Source: Sedimenticola sp. (GTDB lineage: Bacteria; Pseudomonadota; Gammaproteobacteria; Chromatiales; Chromatiaceae). Taken from it: a DNA stretch of 8,225 nt. The notes under the pieces were generated by a model. It had not been told where the DNA came from and searched no databases. It saw only the letters and a program-made list of their open reading frames with translations. Positions 1 through 5,800 of the stretch are shown here, in pieces. Made by a program: the position numbers and the translations under genes. The DNA is taken from contig JAPHUG010000296.1 in assembly GCA_026197195.1 (NCBI GenBank), positions 1-8,225 on the forward strand, read 5' to 3'. Within the stretch, counting starts at the first letter, position 1; each line of letters starts with the position of its first letter.

Positions 1-754
1 CCGCGACACTCTGAAAGTAACCGCTGTCAGCCAGGGCGCGATGGGTGTTGGATAGTGCGGTAGCATCGTAGGGATCACCGGCGCGGATCTTGATATAGCG
101 TTCCAGTAATGCGGGATCATAGGTCTGCTGTTGCAGTGTCATGTCGCCAATCCGGTAGCGCCTACCCGATTCATAATGCAGTGTTATAGCAGCCTGGTTT
201 TGTTGGGGATCGACCTTGAGTTCGCTCCGCACAAAACGGCCGTCAAAATAGCCTCGTTCAGCCGCCAGCCGTTCAATGGCTCCCTTGAGCGACTCATACT
301 CGCCATGATGGACCTGGCTGCCCTTTTTTACCGGTGATGTTTGAATCAGCTTGCGAAAGGCCGGGTCTTCATGGGCTTCACCTTCAAAGGCGATGGTGAT
401 CGTTTCGAGCCGGGCGGGCTCACCTGGCTGGATAGTGAAACGGGCCTGCCAGCAAGGCGGCGTGAACTGCAGATTTTTCTCCAGTTCCATTCGATAATAA
501 CCGAGTGCCCTGGCGGCCCGGTCCAGCTCTGCGTCGGCTCGGCGGAAGAGTCGTTTGACTCGCCAGGCCGGTGCATTACAGGGCTCGGAGGTTAACGACA
601 GCCCGGCTCTAAGGTTGGCTTCCAGCTCACCAGCTATCCCACTGAACAACAGGGTTGGTTGCTCGGCGCCGAGAGGCGCAGCGAACACTAATAAGCAGGC
701 CAGCACAAACCCTGGCGGTCGTTGGCTTATTAAGGAACTGAGAGGGCATGTCAT
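1..754 (-). CDS. tamA: TamA, outer-membrane translocation and assembly module subunit (N-terminal part, cut by left edge)
   Basis: I translated the minus strand from ATG at 754 to the left edge: 251 residues with no stop. Residues 1-30 look like a Sec signal peptide (hydrophobic core around 15-29, then ALA-type end at LGA|EQ). Three POTRA-like repeats follow, roughly residues 34-110, 114-195 and 199 onward. Typical POTRA phrases are visible, including RAARALGYY, ERLAAERGYFDGRF and ALADSGYF. This matches TamA (Omp85 family; the E. coli protein is about 577 aa), which with TamB helps insert or transport outer-membrane material. The C-terminal beta-barrel lies outside the window. POTRA1 carries two cysteines (59 and 101) that could form a disulfide. 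An AAGGA lies about 13 nt before the ATG, so the ribosome site is weak. The ATG is preferred because it gives a complete signal peptide. A BamA paralogue is the alternative, but three POTRAs rather than five and the length before the barrel favour TamA. Confidence 0.9.
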   Translation of the reverse strand, partial: MTCPLSSLISQRPPGFVLACLLVFAAPLGAEQPTLLFSGIAGELEANLRAGLSLTSEPCNAPAWRVKRLFRRADAELDRAARALGYYRMELEKNLQFTPPCWQARFTIQPGEPARLETITIAFEGEAHEDPAFRKLIQTSPVKKGSQVHHGEYESLKGAIERLAAERGYFDGRFVRSELKVDPQQNQAAITLHYESGRRYRIGDMTLQQQTYDPALLERYIKIRAGDPYDATALSNTHRALADSGYFQSVA

Positions 755-843
755 AGGGATAAGTATATCCTTTGGCAATGATGGCTGGCCAAACAAACAA
801 CTTTATAGGCTACTGGGAGATCAACCTGGGGTTAAGATAAAGG

Positions 844-872
844 TAAGATCATCATTACCCTGACAAAGTTCA
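844..872 (-). promoter_or_regulatory. Possible sigma-E-type promoter for tamA
   Basis: On the minus strand the sequence reads TGAACTTT (872-865), then TCTTA (848-844), with 17 nt between GAACTT and TCTTA. This resembles the extracytoplasmic sigma-E pattern GGAACTT-N16-TCTAA/TCTGA. Outer-membrane assembly genes are known sigma-E targets in E. coli, so the biology fits. The leader to the tamA ATG would be about 80 nt. The leading G of the -35 is replaced by T and the -10 is imperfect, so a chance match is quite possible. Confidence 0.3.
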
Positions 873-892
873 AGATGGAGAATAAGCGTGCT

Positions 893-908
893 GATTAACG
901 GGTTAATC
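893..908. promoter_or_regulatory. 16-bp dyad, possible operator
   Basis: GATTAAC-GG-GTTAATC is a perfect 7-bp inverted repeat around a 2-nt centre. It lies in the divergent tamA/DUF432 spacer, 24 nt upstream of a TATAAA on the plus strand. Such compact dyads are typical of helix-turn-helix dimer sites. I cannot name the regulator, and a hairpin with a 2-nt loop is unlikely, so a DNA site is favoured over an RNA element. Confidence 0.4.
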
Positions 909-1102
909 GAGAGGTTTTCCTTGGCCTTTGAGTATAAAAGGCTGTGCCTTGATCTGGATAGCGTCGAAAAGGTTGGTAAATGCTAGACTTTGATGCGTGT
1001 TGTCGTAGACACCGGAAGGCCGTGTCTTGACTGGAGAGGTTCAACTCTATAGATCGACAGAGGCTCAATCGGGGTGAAACAGATCATCAGAAGGATAATG
1101 GG

Positions 1103-1909
1103 ATGACGTTGGATACAATAAAACCACCTTTGGAGAGGGGTATCTGGTGGGGCGATATCGCTATTAAGCCGGGTGCCACGATGCTCTGGGAGATCGGTGC
1201 CATGCAATTTGCACTGCAGCGCCTGGCGCTGGAGTGGCGTGTCGCCTGTAAGCGGCGTGAAGCGGGTGAACAGAGTGATGGACAGATGGTTGATCTGGCG
1301 GCGCTTCCGGAAGACCTGGAAGCGGTTGTAGAACGTTACATCTGTAATCAATCACTGTGTATTCTTCCGGCCCTGGCGGATCGCCCTGTGGTCAGTCGTC
1401 CTGCCAATCCGCTGACCCTGTTTCCTGGGGAAGAGGTGCGGATCTATGTCAGTACACCGCTCTGGGCCAGAATCCAGACGGCAGATAAAAAACTGGTGTT
1501 GAAGGAGTTCTCACTGCTTCAGCTGTCGGATACCTGGTTTGGCCCCTCGACCCTGGAGGGCGAACTCTGTTACGCCACCCGTACCCACGCACGACTGGCA
1601 CTGGATGCGATGCCGCGCCATAACTACCGGGCAACCAGTACCCTGTTGTTGAAAAACCAGGCAGAGACAGCCTTGGTGTTGGAGCGTCTCAATCTGCCGG
1701 TCACCTACCTCGGATTATACCAGGACAGTCAGGGCGAGTTGTGGACCGACGGAATCGAGCTGATACGGGAAGAGGAGAGCGATAAGGCCAGTCTTAAAAT
1801 AAAACCGGGGCCGCCTGCTGGTATAGCGGGTGCAGTGAGAATTGCCGAGCCACGTAAAAAAACAGAAGGCGGTCTGTTGGTGCGCGCCTTCGGTAGCCTG
1901 TTCAGTTAA
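1103..1909 (+). CDS. DUF432-family protein, partner gene of MscS channel
   Basis: This is a 268-aa soluble protein with no signal peptide or membrane segment. I recognise it as DUF432 by pattern: WWGDIAIKPG near residue 15, PLTLFPGEEVRIYVSTPLW (103-121), then FGPSTLEGELCYATRTHARL (146-165), ERLNLPV (194-200) and a LWT motif near 213-215. The function is unknown. The C-terminus ends in a basic linker (about 250-254) and a hydrophobic tail, GLLVRAFGSLFS, which might touch the membrane or the channel. The start is ATG 1103 with AAGGA at 1091-1095, a 7-nt spacer; the nearby ATG at 1098 is in another frame. The stop is only 9 nt before the mscS start, so the two are very likely co-transcribed. From memory, DUF432 genes often sit beside small MscS genes, which suggests a role with that channel; this is inference. 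Family assignment is fairly secure, role is not. Confidence 0.8.
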   Translation: MTLDTIKPPLERGIWWGDIAIKPGATMLWEIGAMQFALQRLALEWRVACKRREAGEQSDGQMVDLAALPEDLEAVVERYICNQSLCILPALADRPVVSRPANPLTLFPGEEVRIYVSTPLWARIQTADKKLVLKEFSLLQLSDTWFGPSTLEGELCYATRTHARLALDAMPRHNYRATSTLLLKNQAETALVLERLNLPVTYLGLYQDSQGELWTDGIELIREEESDKASLKIKPGPPAGIAGAVRIAEPRKKTEGGLLVRAFGSLFS

Positions 1910-1918
1910 GGGGTAACG

Positions 1919-2791
1919 ATGATGTCTGATTGGATGAGCTGGTTGGAGCAACTGGGCGGTGTGGATCGCCTCATGACATTGATGCGTGCCTCATTTATTC
2001 TGCTTGTCGGATTTTTGGTGGCCCGTGTCATCAGAAGTCTCGTAGGGCGTCTCCTGCAGAAGCACGCCAGTAATCATCATCTTACGCTCTGGCGGCGGGG
2101 TGCCTATTATCTGGTGCTTGGGCTGTTTGTGATTTCAGCACTGCGTGAATTGGGGTTCAATCTCGGTGTGCTGGTTGGTGCGGCCGGTATCGTCTCTGTA
2201 GCAGTTGGATTCGCTTCTCAAACCTCGGCTTCAAACCTGATCAGTGGGCTCTTTCTGCTGGCAGAGAAGCCCTTTCAAATTGGTGATGTCATTAAGGTGG
2301 GTGATACGACCGGTGAAGTGCTTACCATCGACCTGTTATCCGTCAAGCTGAGAACATATGACAACCTCTATGTCCGCATTCCCAATGAGTCGTTGATAAA
2401 ATCCCAGGTCACCACACTCACCCGATTTCCTATTCGCCGTATTGACCTGCCCATTGGTATCGCCTACAAGGAAGACATCAGCAGAGTAAGGGATATTTTG
2501 AATGAGGTGGCGGATAAAAACCGGCTCTGCCTGGAAGAGCCTAAACCCGTCTTTATCTTTAAAGGCTATGGAGAGTCATCGCTGGATATTCAGTTTTCTG
2601 TCTGGGTGAAGCGGGAGAATCTTTTGGAACTGCGCAACAGCATCTATGAGGAGATCAAGGTGGCATTTGACGCAGCGAGTGTTGAAATACCCTTCCCGCA
2701 CCGAACGCTCTACACCGGAAGCGTCACCGAGCCCTTTCCGTTCAAGGTGGTGAATGATCGTGATAAACCTGATCAAAGCGATCACTCCTAG
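1919..2791 (+). CDS. Small-conductance mechanosensitive channel, MscS family
   Basis: This is a 290-aa protein of the size of E. coli MscS (286 aa). Three membrane segments are visible at about 22-44, 61-78 and 82-113. The third is the Gly/Ala-rich pore helix, running into the family signature VGFASQTSASNLISGLFLL (97-114). The beta domain follows: PFQIGDVIKVGDTTGEV at 119-134, then IPNESLIKS at 154-162. The C-terminal alpha/beta vestibule domain extends to about 262, ending in EIPFPHRTLY. The product should be a homoheptameric inner-membrane channel that releases solutes on hypo-osmotic shock. The start is ATG 1919 or ATG 1922: AAGGGG at 1908-1913 is 5 nt from the first and 8 nt from the second, so translation may use either. 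It follows the DUF432 gene directly. The end is 8 nt from the convergent psiE-family stop, with no convincing terminator between them. Confidence 0.95.
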   Translation: MMSDWMSWLEQLGGVDRLMTLMRASFILLVGFLVARVIRSLVGRLLQKHASNHHLTLWRRGAYYLVLGLFVISALRELGFNLGVLVGAAGIVSVAVGFASQTSASNLISGLFLLAEKPFQIGDVIKVGDTTGEVLTIDLLSVKLRTYDNLYVRIPNESLIKSQVTTLTRFPIRRIDLPIGIAYKEDISRVRDILNEVADKNRLCLEEPKPVFIFKGYGESSLDIQFSVWVKRENLLELRNSIYEEIKVAFDAASVEIPFPHRTLYTGSVTEPFPFKVVNDRDKPDQSDHS

Positions 2792-2799
2792 CTGATCCG

Positions 2800-3252
2800 T
2801 TATGATGCGCTCTCTTTATTGTCGACCTGTTTCAATATTTTCTTTTCATGTTGGAAGACCAAGATAGTGGCTGTTCGCAGTATGCCTAATACCAGAATCA
2901 ATGCGCTCATGGCATAAATCTCTGACGGCATAATCTCATGATTGAACAGTTTGATCATGATCTCTCTCAGTGCAAAGACAATACCTGCATCCAGGATGAA
3001 GGTGAGTTGCAGGCGTTGGTGTTCAAAATAATCCGCAAGTGAGCGGGATAGTTCTACCAGAATAAAGAGTGACAGGACATCCGTAATAATCAGCTTGTAG
3101 GTGCCGGTAATCTCCGGTACAGACAGCAGCCCGCCCAGATTCAGGAACAGCTTGGCCGTGCCAATTAAAATGCCAATAATCAAAAAACCGAGGATGACGG
3201 CAAAGACAAAACTTGTCAGGCGGCTAAAGAGCTGATGAATCTTATCCTGCAT
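2800..3252 (-). CDS. PsiE-family inner-membrane protein (phosphate-starvation-inducible type)
   Basis: This is a 150-aa protein with four hydrophobic segments at about 14-36, 52-70, 84-104 and 111-133. The central stretch, with DYFEHQRLQLTFILDAG (74-90) followed by FALREIMIKLF (93-103), is characteristic of the PsiE family (PF06146; E. coli PsiE is about 136 aa). E. coli psiE responds to phosphate starvation, but the molecular function is unknown and many family members have no shown phosphate link. AAGGGA lies 6 nt before the ATG at 3252, which supports this start. The tail is charged (HEKKILKQVDNKES) and probably cytoplasmic. The gene converges on mscS with only 8 nt between stops and diverges from the marC-family gene. 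I see no good Pho box upstream. Confidence 0.85.
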   Translation of the reverse strand: MQDKIHQLFSRLTSFVFAVILGFLIIGILIGTAKLFLNLGGLLSVPEITGTYKLIITDVLSLFILVELSRSLADYFEHQRLQLTFILDAGIVFALREIMIKLFNHEIMPSEIYAMSALILVLGILRTATILVFQHEKKILKQVDNKESAS

Positions 3253-3424
3253 GATTGTCCCTTGTGGTTGATACGGGGATTGATTAGTGTAGCAATATGA
3301 TAAGAGGGTGTAGCAGAGAATGCCAGACAGGTCTGATTAGGGTGTAGTGTTTGATTGACCTTAGGCGATAGGAAAACACCCCCCCTTCGATTAATTCCAA
3401 CCCACAGCGTATAGCGTATTCACT
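3253..3424. promoter_or_regulatory. Divergent psiE/marC spacer with short repeated motifs
   Basis: These 172 bases must hold both promoters. GTGTAG occurs three times on the plus strand (3287-3292, 3308-3313, 3342-3347). Two of the copies are inside longer matches, TGATTAGTGTAG (3281-3292) and TGATTAGGGTGTAG (3334-3347). A run of seven C lies at 3379-3385. A perfect tandem repeat of AGCGTAT (3406-3412, 3413-3419) ends five bases before the marC-family ATG. TTGACC at 3355-3360 looks like a -35 box but has no -10 at a normal distance. Confidence 0.4.
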
Positions 3425-4060
3425 ATGGAAAACTGGACAGAGTACACGCGGTTTATCACCTCTCTGGTGGTGATCATGGATCCCTTTATGGCGATTCCCA
3501 TCTTCCTGAGCATGACCAAGGGGTACTCCAGTCAGGATCGTTCGCGGGTGGTACGTATTGCCATCTTTACGGTGGCTGCAACCTTGATTGTTACGGCCTT
3601 TGCCGGTGAAGGTCTGCTGGCGTTCATGGGAACCAGTCTGGGTTCTTTTCGTGTCGGTGGAGGCATTGTCCTGTTTCTGATGGCACTCGCTATGCTGCAG
3701 GCCCGTATCGATCCGGTTCGATCAACTCCGCACGAAGAGGAGGTGGCCGCCAGTCTGACCTCGGTAGGGGTGGTGCCCCTGGCGATACCGCTGCTGGCGG
3801 GGCCGGGTGCCATGAGTACAGTGGTCATCGGCATGCAGCGTTCTTCTGCGGATTACCACGAGCTGCTGATTGTGGCGAGCATCCTGCTGGTTTCAGCCAT
3901 CCTCTGGCTGGTGTTAAGCCTGGCGGTACCGATTGGAAAACGGCTGGGGGATATTGGATTGAATATCCTCAACCGCATATTCGGCCTGATCCTTGCGGCT
4001 ATAGCGGTTGAGGTGATTGCCAATGGGATTAAGCAACTGTTTCCCATACTGGTGGCTTGA
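3425..4060 (+). CDS. MarC/YhgN family integral membrane protein
   Basis: This is a 211-aa, strongly hydrophobic protein with six likely membrane helices, the usual size and topology for the MarC/YchE/YhgN family (UPF0056). Diagnostic stretches are MDPFMAIPIFLSMT (18-31), FRVGGGIVLFLMALAML (75-91) and VPLAIPLLAGPGAMSTVV (117-134). The two DP/GP-containing stretches are the internally repeated half-sites of the family. The transported substrate is not settled; the old multiple-antibiotic-resistance link of E. coli MarC has not held up. The start is placed by homology, since the family begins a few residues before the first helix. No Shine-Dalgarno sequence precedes ATG 3425; instead an AGCGTAT tandem repeat ends five bases upstream, so a leaderless or very short leader is possible. 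The stop lies 9 nt from the convergent DUF4156 gene. Confidence 0.92.
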   Translation: MENWTEYTRFITSLVVIMDPFMAIPIFLSMTKGYSSQDRSRVVRIAIFTVAATLIVTAFAGEGLLAFMGTSLGSFRVGGGIVLFLMALAMLQARIDPVRSTPHEEEVAASLTSVGVVPLAIPLLAGPGAMSTVVIGMQRSSADYHELLIVASILLVSAILWLVLSLAVPIGKRLGDIGLNILNRIFGLILAAIAVEVIANGIKQLFPILVA

Positions 4061-4069
4061 CGGGTGTAG

Positions 4070-4399
4070 TTACCGCGTTACACCGACGCATTTATAGACG
4101 ATAAAACGCTGCTGTCCCTCTTTAACGGCTGAGTCTGCCACCACCGTGTCTCCTCCCATCCGAGCTGCACTGGTTCGGGCAAGGGTCTCCAGCTCCTTTT
4201 GTACCTTCTCGGCATTTCGGTTGATGCCGGCTACCTTATCCATCAAAGAGACGTTAGTGGCGCCGAGTTCTTTACAGGTTGATACTTCATCGGCATCGAG
4301 TACCCGCACCTTCTCTCCCTCAGGGGTGGGTTTAACCCAGGTGCATCCTGACGCTGCCAGAACGGTGGCAGCCATTATGAAAACAAGTAGGCTTTTCAT
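4070..4399 (-). CDS. DUF4156-domain lipoprotein
   Basis: This is a 109-aa protein with a type II signal peptide and lipobox ending AASGC, so Cys19 is the lipidated residue. Position +2 is Thr, not Asp, which predicts sorting to the outer membrane. The mature part, VRVLDADEVSTCKELG (31-46), then NAEKVQKEL (62-70) and ARMGGDTVVADS (79-90), matches the DUF4156 family (for example E. coli YjeI). Function is unknown. Cys42 and Cys104 are both in the mature periplasmic domain and could form a disulfide. AGAGG lies about 7 nt before ATG 4399, supporting the start. It lies 87 bp downstream of slyB on the same strand, with hairpins in the gap that may limit read-through. Confidence 0.85.
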   Translation of the reverse strand: MKSLLVFIMAATVLAASGCTWVKPTPEGEKVRVLDADEVSTCKELGATNVSLMDKVAGINRNAEKVQKELETLARTSAARMGGDTVVADSAVKEGQQRFIVYKCVGVTR

Positions 4400-4430
4400 T
4401 GAATAACCTCTTTAAAATAGATGGCTATTA

Positions 4431-4447
4431 CCGGGGATTGGCCCCGG
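4431..4447 (-). terminator. GC-rich hairpin between slyB and the DUF4156 gene
   Basis: CCGGGG (4431-4436) and CCCCGG (4442-4447) form a perfect 6-bp G+C stem with a 5-nt loop, about 40 nt past the slyB stop. Read on the minus strand it is not followed by a T tract (TAATAG follows). It may pause or partly terminate slyB transcripts, or protect the 3' end from decay. Confidence 0.35.
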
Positions 4448-4453
4448 AGAAAT

Positions 4454-4474
4454 AGAGGCTGGCGCTTCTTTTTT
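4454..4474 (+). terminator. Possible plus-strand intrinsic terminator
   Basis: AGAGGC (4454-4459), loop TGGC and GCTTCT (4464-4469) form a 6-bp stem with one G-U pair, followed at once by TTTTT (4470-4474). The orientation would stop plus-strand transcripts, for example marC read-through that is antisense to the DUF4156 gene. On the minus strand the stem has an A-C mismatch and only a weak ATTTCT tail, so service to slyB is less likely. Confidence 0.35.
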
Positions 4475-4486
4475 GTTCACTTGCTT

Positions 4487-4957
4487 TTAATAGGTTACAC
4501 GCGTGTTACCTCCATGTTGCAATAGGCGGATTCGGTCTCCCGACTTGAAATACTGTTCATTTTCCACCTCTTGAACGACCGAAATAATCTCCCCGTTAGC
4601 CTCCAGTCGTATGGTCAGCTCCTGGCCCTGTTTGGTAGTGAGCTTTTTCTCGGCGGCCTGGCCAGCCAAGCCGCCCGCGACAGCACCCACCACGGTGGCA
4701 ATGCTACGGCCTTTGCCTCCGCCGACCGTGCTACCGGCAATGCCGCCGATAATAGCGCCTGAACCCGTACCGACAATGCCATCTGTTCGGCCTTCAATGA
4801 CCACTGGCGTGACGGATTCAATGGTGCCGTACTTGACGGTTTGCACCTTACGGGCATCACTGTGGGTGTAGGTGGTTCCTGTTAAACCACTGCTGGCGCA
4901 ACCTGTTAGTAACAGGACAATGGCCAGTACGAAGAATAAGCGATAAGGCATGGTCAT
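4487..4957 (-). CDS. slyB: SlyB-type outer-membrane lipoprotein with glycine-zipper domain
   Basis: This is a 156-aa protein, against 155 aa for E. coli SlyB. A lipoprotein signal ends LLLTGC, so Cys20 is lipidated; +2 is Ala, which predicts the outer membrane. The order of motifs follows SlyB: TYTHSDARKVQTVKYGTIESV (29-49, seen as TY..SDA.KVQ.V.YGTI), then the glycine zipper IIGGIAGSTVGGGKGRSIAT (69-88) with VGAVAGGLAGQ (90-100), then a small C-terminal domain with an I-SVVQEVENEQYFKSGDRI stretch (124-143). In enterics SlyB stabilises the outer membrane under PhoPQ-type stress. I chose ATG 4957 over an in-frame TTG at 4978: an AGGGAG sits 6 nt before this ATG, inside the extended frame, and the shorter form gives a normal signal peptide. 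A TAATAT box lies upstream, but no matching -35 is clear. Confidence 0.93.
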   Translation of the reverse strand: MTMPYRLFFVLAIVLLLTGCASSGLTGTTYTHSDARKVQTVKYGTIESVTPVVIEGRTDGIVGTGSGAIIGGIAGSTVGGGKGRSIATVVGAVAGGLAGQAAEKKLTTKQGQELTIRLEANGEIISVVQEVENEQYFKSGDRIRLLQHGGNTRVTY

Positions 4958-5056
4958 TTTACACTCCCTGCAGGTCAAAGCTGCAGTCTATATTAGCGTC
5001 TCTACTGCCCGTTTACCTGTGCCGGTATCCCGCGTCTCACAGTTAACGGATTTATC

Positions 5057-5082
5057 CTATTAGAGCCATTATCCTCTAATAG
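5057..5082. repeat. Perfect 9-bp inverted repeat, possible operator
   Basis: CTATTAGAG (5057-5065) and CTCTAATAG (5074-5082) are exact reverse complements with an 8-nt spacer. Arm centres are 17 bp apart. It overlaps a weak plus-strand promoter match and lies about 100 bp upstream of the slyB start on the other strand. It fits an operator for a dimeric regulator better than a terminator, because no T tract follows in either direction. The regulator is unknown. Confidence 0.5.
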
Positions 5083-5120
5083 TTCCATTGTGAAACTGAT
5101 CCTCGTCATAGATGTTTACT

Positions 5121-5141
5121 AGGCTGGTTACCGGCCTTTTT
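5121..5141 (+). terminator. Terminator-like hairpin in the region upstream of mnhE
   Basis: AGGCTGG (5121-5127), loop TTA and CCGGCCT (5131-5137) form a 7-bp stem with one G-U pair, running directly into TTTTT (5137-5141). This is a good intrinsic-terminator shape for the plus strand only. No plus-strand gene ends nearby: the next upstream one, marC, ended over 1 kb earlier. It therefore could be an attenuator in the Mrp leader or the end of a small RNA. Confidence 0.5.
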
Positions 5142-5293
5142 GATCGGTTTTATCGGCGGATCTAATCGTTGGAAGCCAGGAGGATCGGTCCATTGTGGAG
5201 GGTTAGGCCGGAAAAAGTGGGGCTACTTATCGCTTCAGGTCAGGATAACGGGATTGATTTACTCTGCGTGCTAATTCCTCTAGGATCATGACT

Positions 5294-5800
5294 ATGAATC
5301 AGAAAAAAAGCGTGAATTCCCTGCTGATTAAAGTGGTGATCTTTGCACTTGTCTGGTGGGTGTTGACGGACGGTCATCTCCAGTCATGGCTGATCGGTGG
5401 GGTGGCTATTGTGCTTGCGCTCTGGGCAGCAAAATACCCGCCCTCTGATAGGCCGGTCCATTTTCTTAAACTCTTTCTGTTTCTTCCCTTCTTTTTGAAA
5501 CAATCCCTGCTGGGTGGTGTCGATGTAGCAAGGCGGGCGTTTCAACCCAAACTACCCATTGACCCCCTGCTGGTTGAGTGTTCATTGCGTTTGCCTCCCG
5601 GGGCGCCTCAAGTGTTCATGACCAACATGGTGAGCTTACTCCCGGGTACGCTGAGTGCGAGGCTGGAAAACAGTGTGTTGACTATGCATGTCCTCGATCA
5701 GCAAGGACACTATATGAACGATTTTAGGGTACTGGAAGAGAAAGTGGCCGAAATATTTTCGATTCCTGTAGCGAGTACTGAGATAGGTGAACGGTTATGA
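5294..5800 (+). CDS. mnhE: Mrp-type Na+/H+ antiporter subunit E
   Basis: This is a 168-aa protein matching MnhE/MrpE (usually about 158-170 aa). Two or three hydrophobic segments lie near 10-25, 32-48 and 57-72. The family pattern follows: SLLGGVDVARRAFQPKLP (71-88), CSLRLPPG (96-103), the conserved SLLPGTLS (114-121), and LTMHVLD (129-135). MrpE is a small membrane subunit of the multisubunit cation/proton antiporter. Two ATGs compete: AGGA at 5282-5285 is only 2 nt from ATG 5288 but 8 nt from ATG 5294, so the latter is chosen; the longer form would add Met-Thr. It is the first gene of the operon here, with no MnhA upstream. Its TGA overlaps the stress-protein ATG (ATGA, 5797-5800), implying translational coupling. 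Confidence 0.93.
   Translation: MNQKKSVNSLLIKVVIFALVWWVLTDGHLQSWLIGGVAIVLALWAAKYPPSDRPVHFLKLFLFLPFFLKQSLLGGVDVARRAFQPKLPIDPLLVECSLRLPPGAPQVFMTNMVSLLPGTLSARLENSVLTMHVLDQQGHYMNDFRVLEEKVAEIFSIPVASTEIGERL

Larger units (their letters stand above)
755..1102. other. Divergent intergenic control region between tamA and the DUF432-mscS unit
   Basis: No credible gene is visible in these 348 bases; open frames across it are shadows of neighbours. Both flanking genes start here and point outwards, so it should hold two promoters. A sigma-E-like match (844-872) faces tamA and a 16-bp dyad lies at 893-908; both are listed separately. On the plus strand TATAAA at 933-938 resembles a -10 box but has no recognisable -35. 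It sits in the loop of a small inverted repeat, GCCTTT 924-929 and AAAGGC 937-942. The same bases read TATACT on the minus strand. A second plus-strand candidate is TTGACT (1027-1032) with TATAGA (1048-1053), but the 15-nt spacer is short. Confidence 0.6.
4958..5293. other. Divergent intergenic region between slyB and the Mrp operon
   Basis: These 336 bases contain no convincing gene. They hold a 9-bp inverted repeat (5057-5082) and a plus-strand terminator-like hairpin (5121-5141), both listed separately. TTAACG (5043-5048) and CATTAT (5067-5072), 18 nt apart, form a weak plus-strand promoter candidate overlapping the inverted repeat. Downstream of the hairpin, TTGATC (5141-5146) has TAATCG 17 nt later (5164-5169), a weak promoter match closer to mnhE. 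AGGCCGG at 5205-5211 is fully complementary to CCGGCCT (5131-5137) in the hairpin's right arm. Confidence 0.6.

Noticed and set aside
341..863. Plus-strand open frames at 341-595 and 555-863
   Set aside because: They are antisense to the tamA coding region, which reads continuously as signal peptide plus POTRA domains; their products have low-complexity Arg/Ser/Pro composition and resemble nothing I know.
983..1355. Minus-strand open frames across the DUF432 start
   Set aside because: They overlap a well-supported gene with a good ribosome site and show no family features.
3300..3330. Sigma-54-type -24/-12 element upstream of the psiE-family gene
   Set aside because: CTGGCA and TGC are present on the minus strand, but GG and GC are 8 nt apart rather than the required 10.
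3310..3340. Pho box upstream of the psiE-family gene
   Set aside because: On the minus strand one CTGTC half-site is present, but the second half does not match at the required 11-bp period, so phosphate control is not supported by sequence.
3532..3834. 100-aa minus-strand frame inside marC
   Set aside because: It is a shadow of the MarC frame, with no ribosome site and no membrane or domain pattern.
4063..4084. GGTGTA / TACACC inverted repeat at the marC-DUF4156 convergence
   Set aside because: A 6-bp stem with a 10-nt loop and no T tract on either strand is too weak to call a terminator.
4957..4978. Longer slyB start at an in-frame TTG
   Set aside because: It would place the ribosome site inside the coding region and add seven polar, Cys-containing residues before a normal lipoprotein signal.
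5113..5130. PhoP-box-like direct repeat TGTTTA and TGGTTA near slyB/mnhE
   Set aside because: The spacer is 6 nt instead of 5, the second half has a mismatch, the orientation faces the Mrp operon rather than slyB, and the second copy lies within the terminator-like hairpin.
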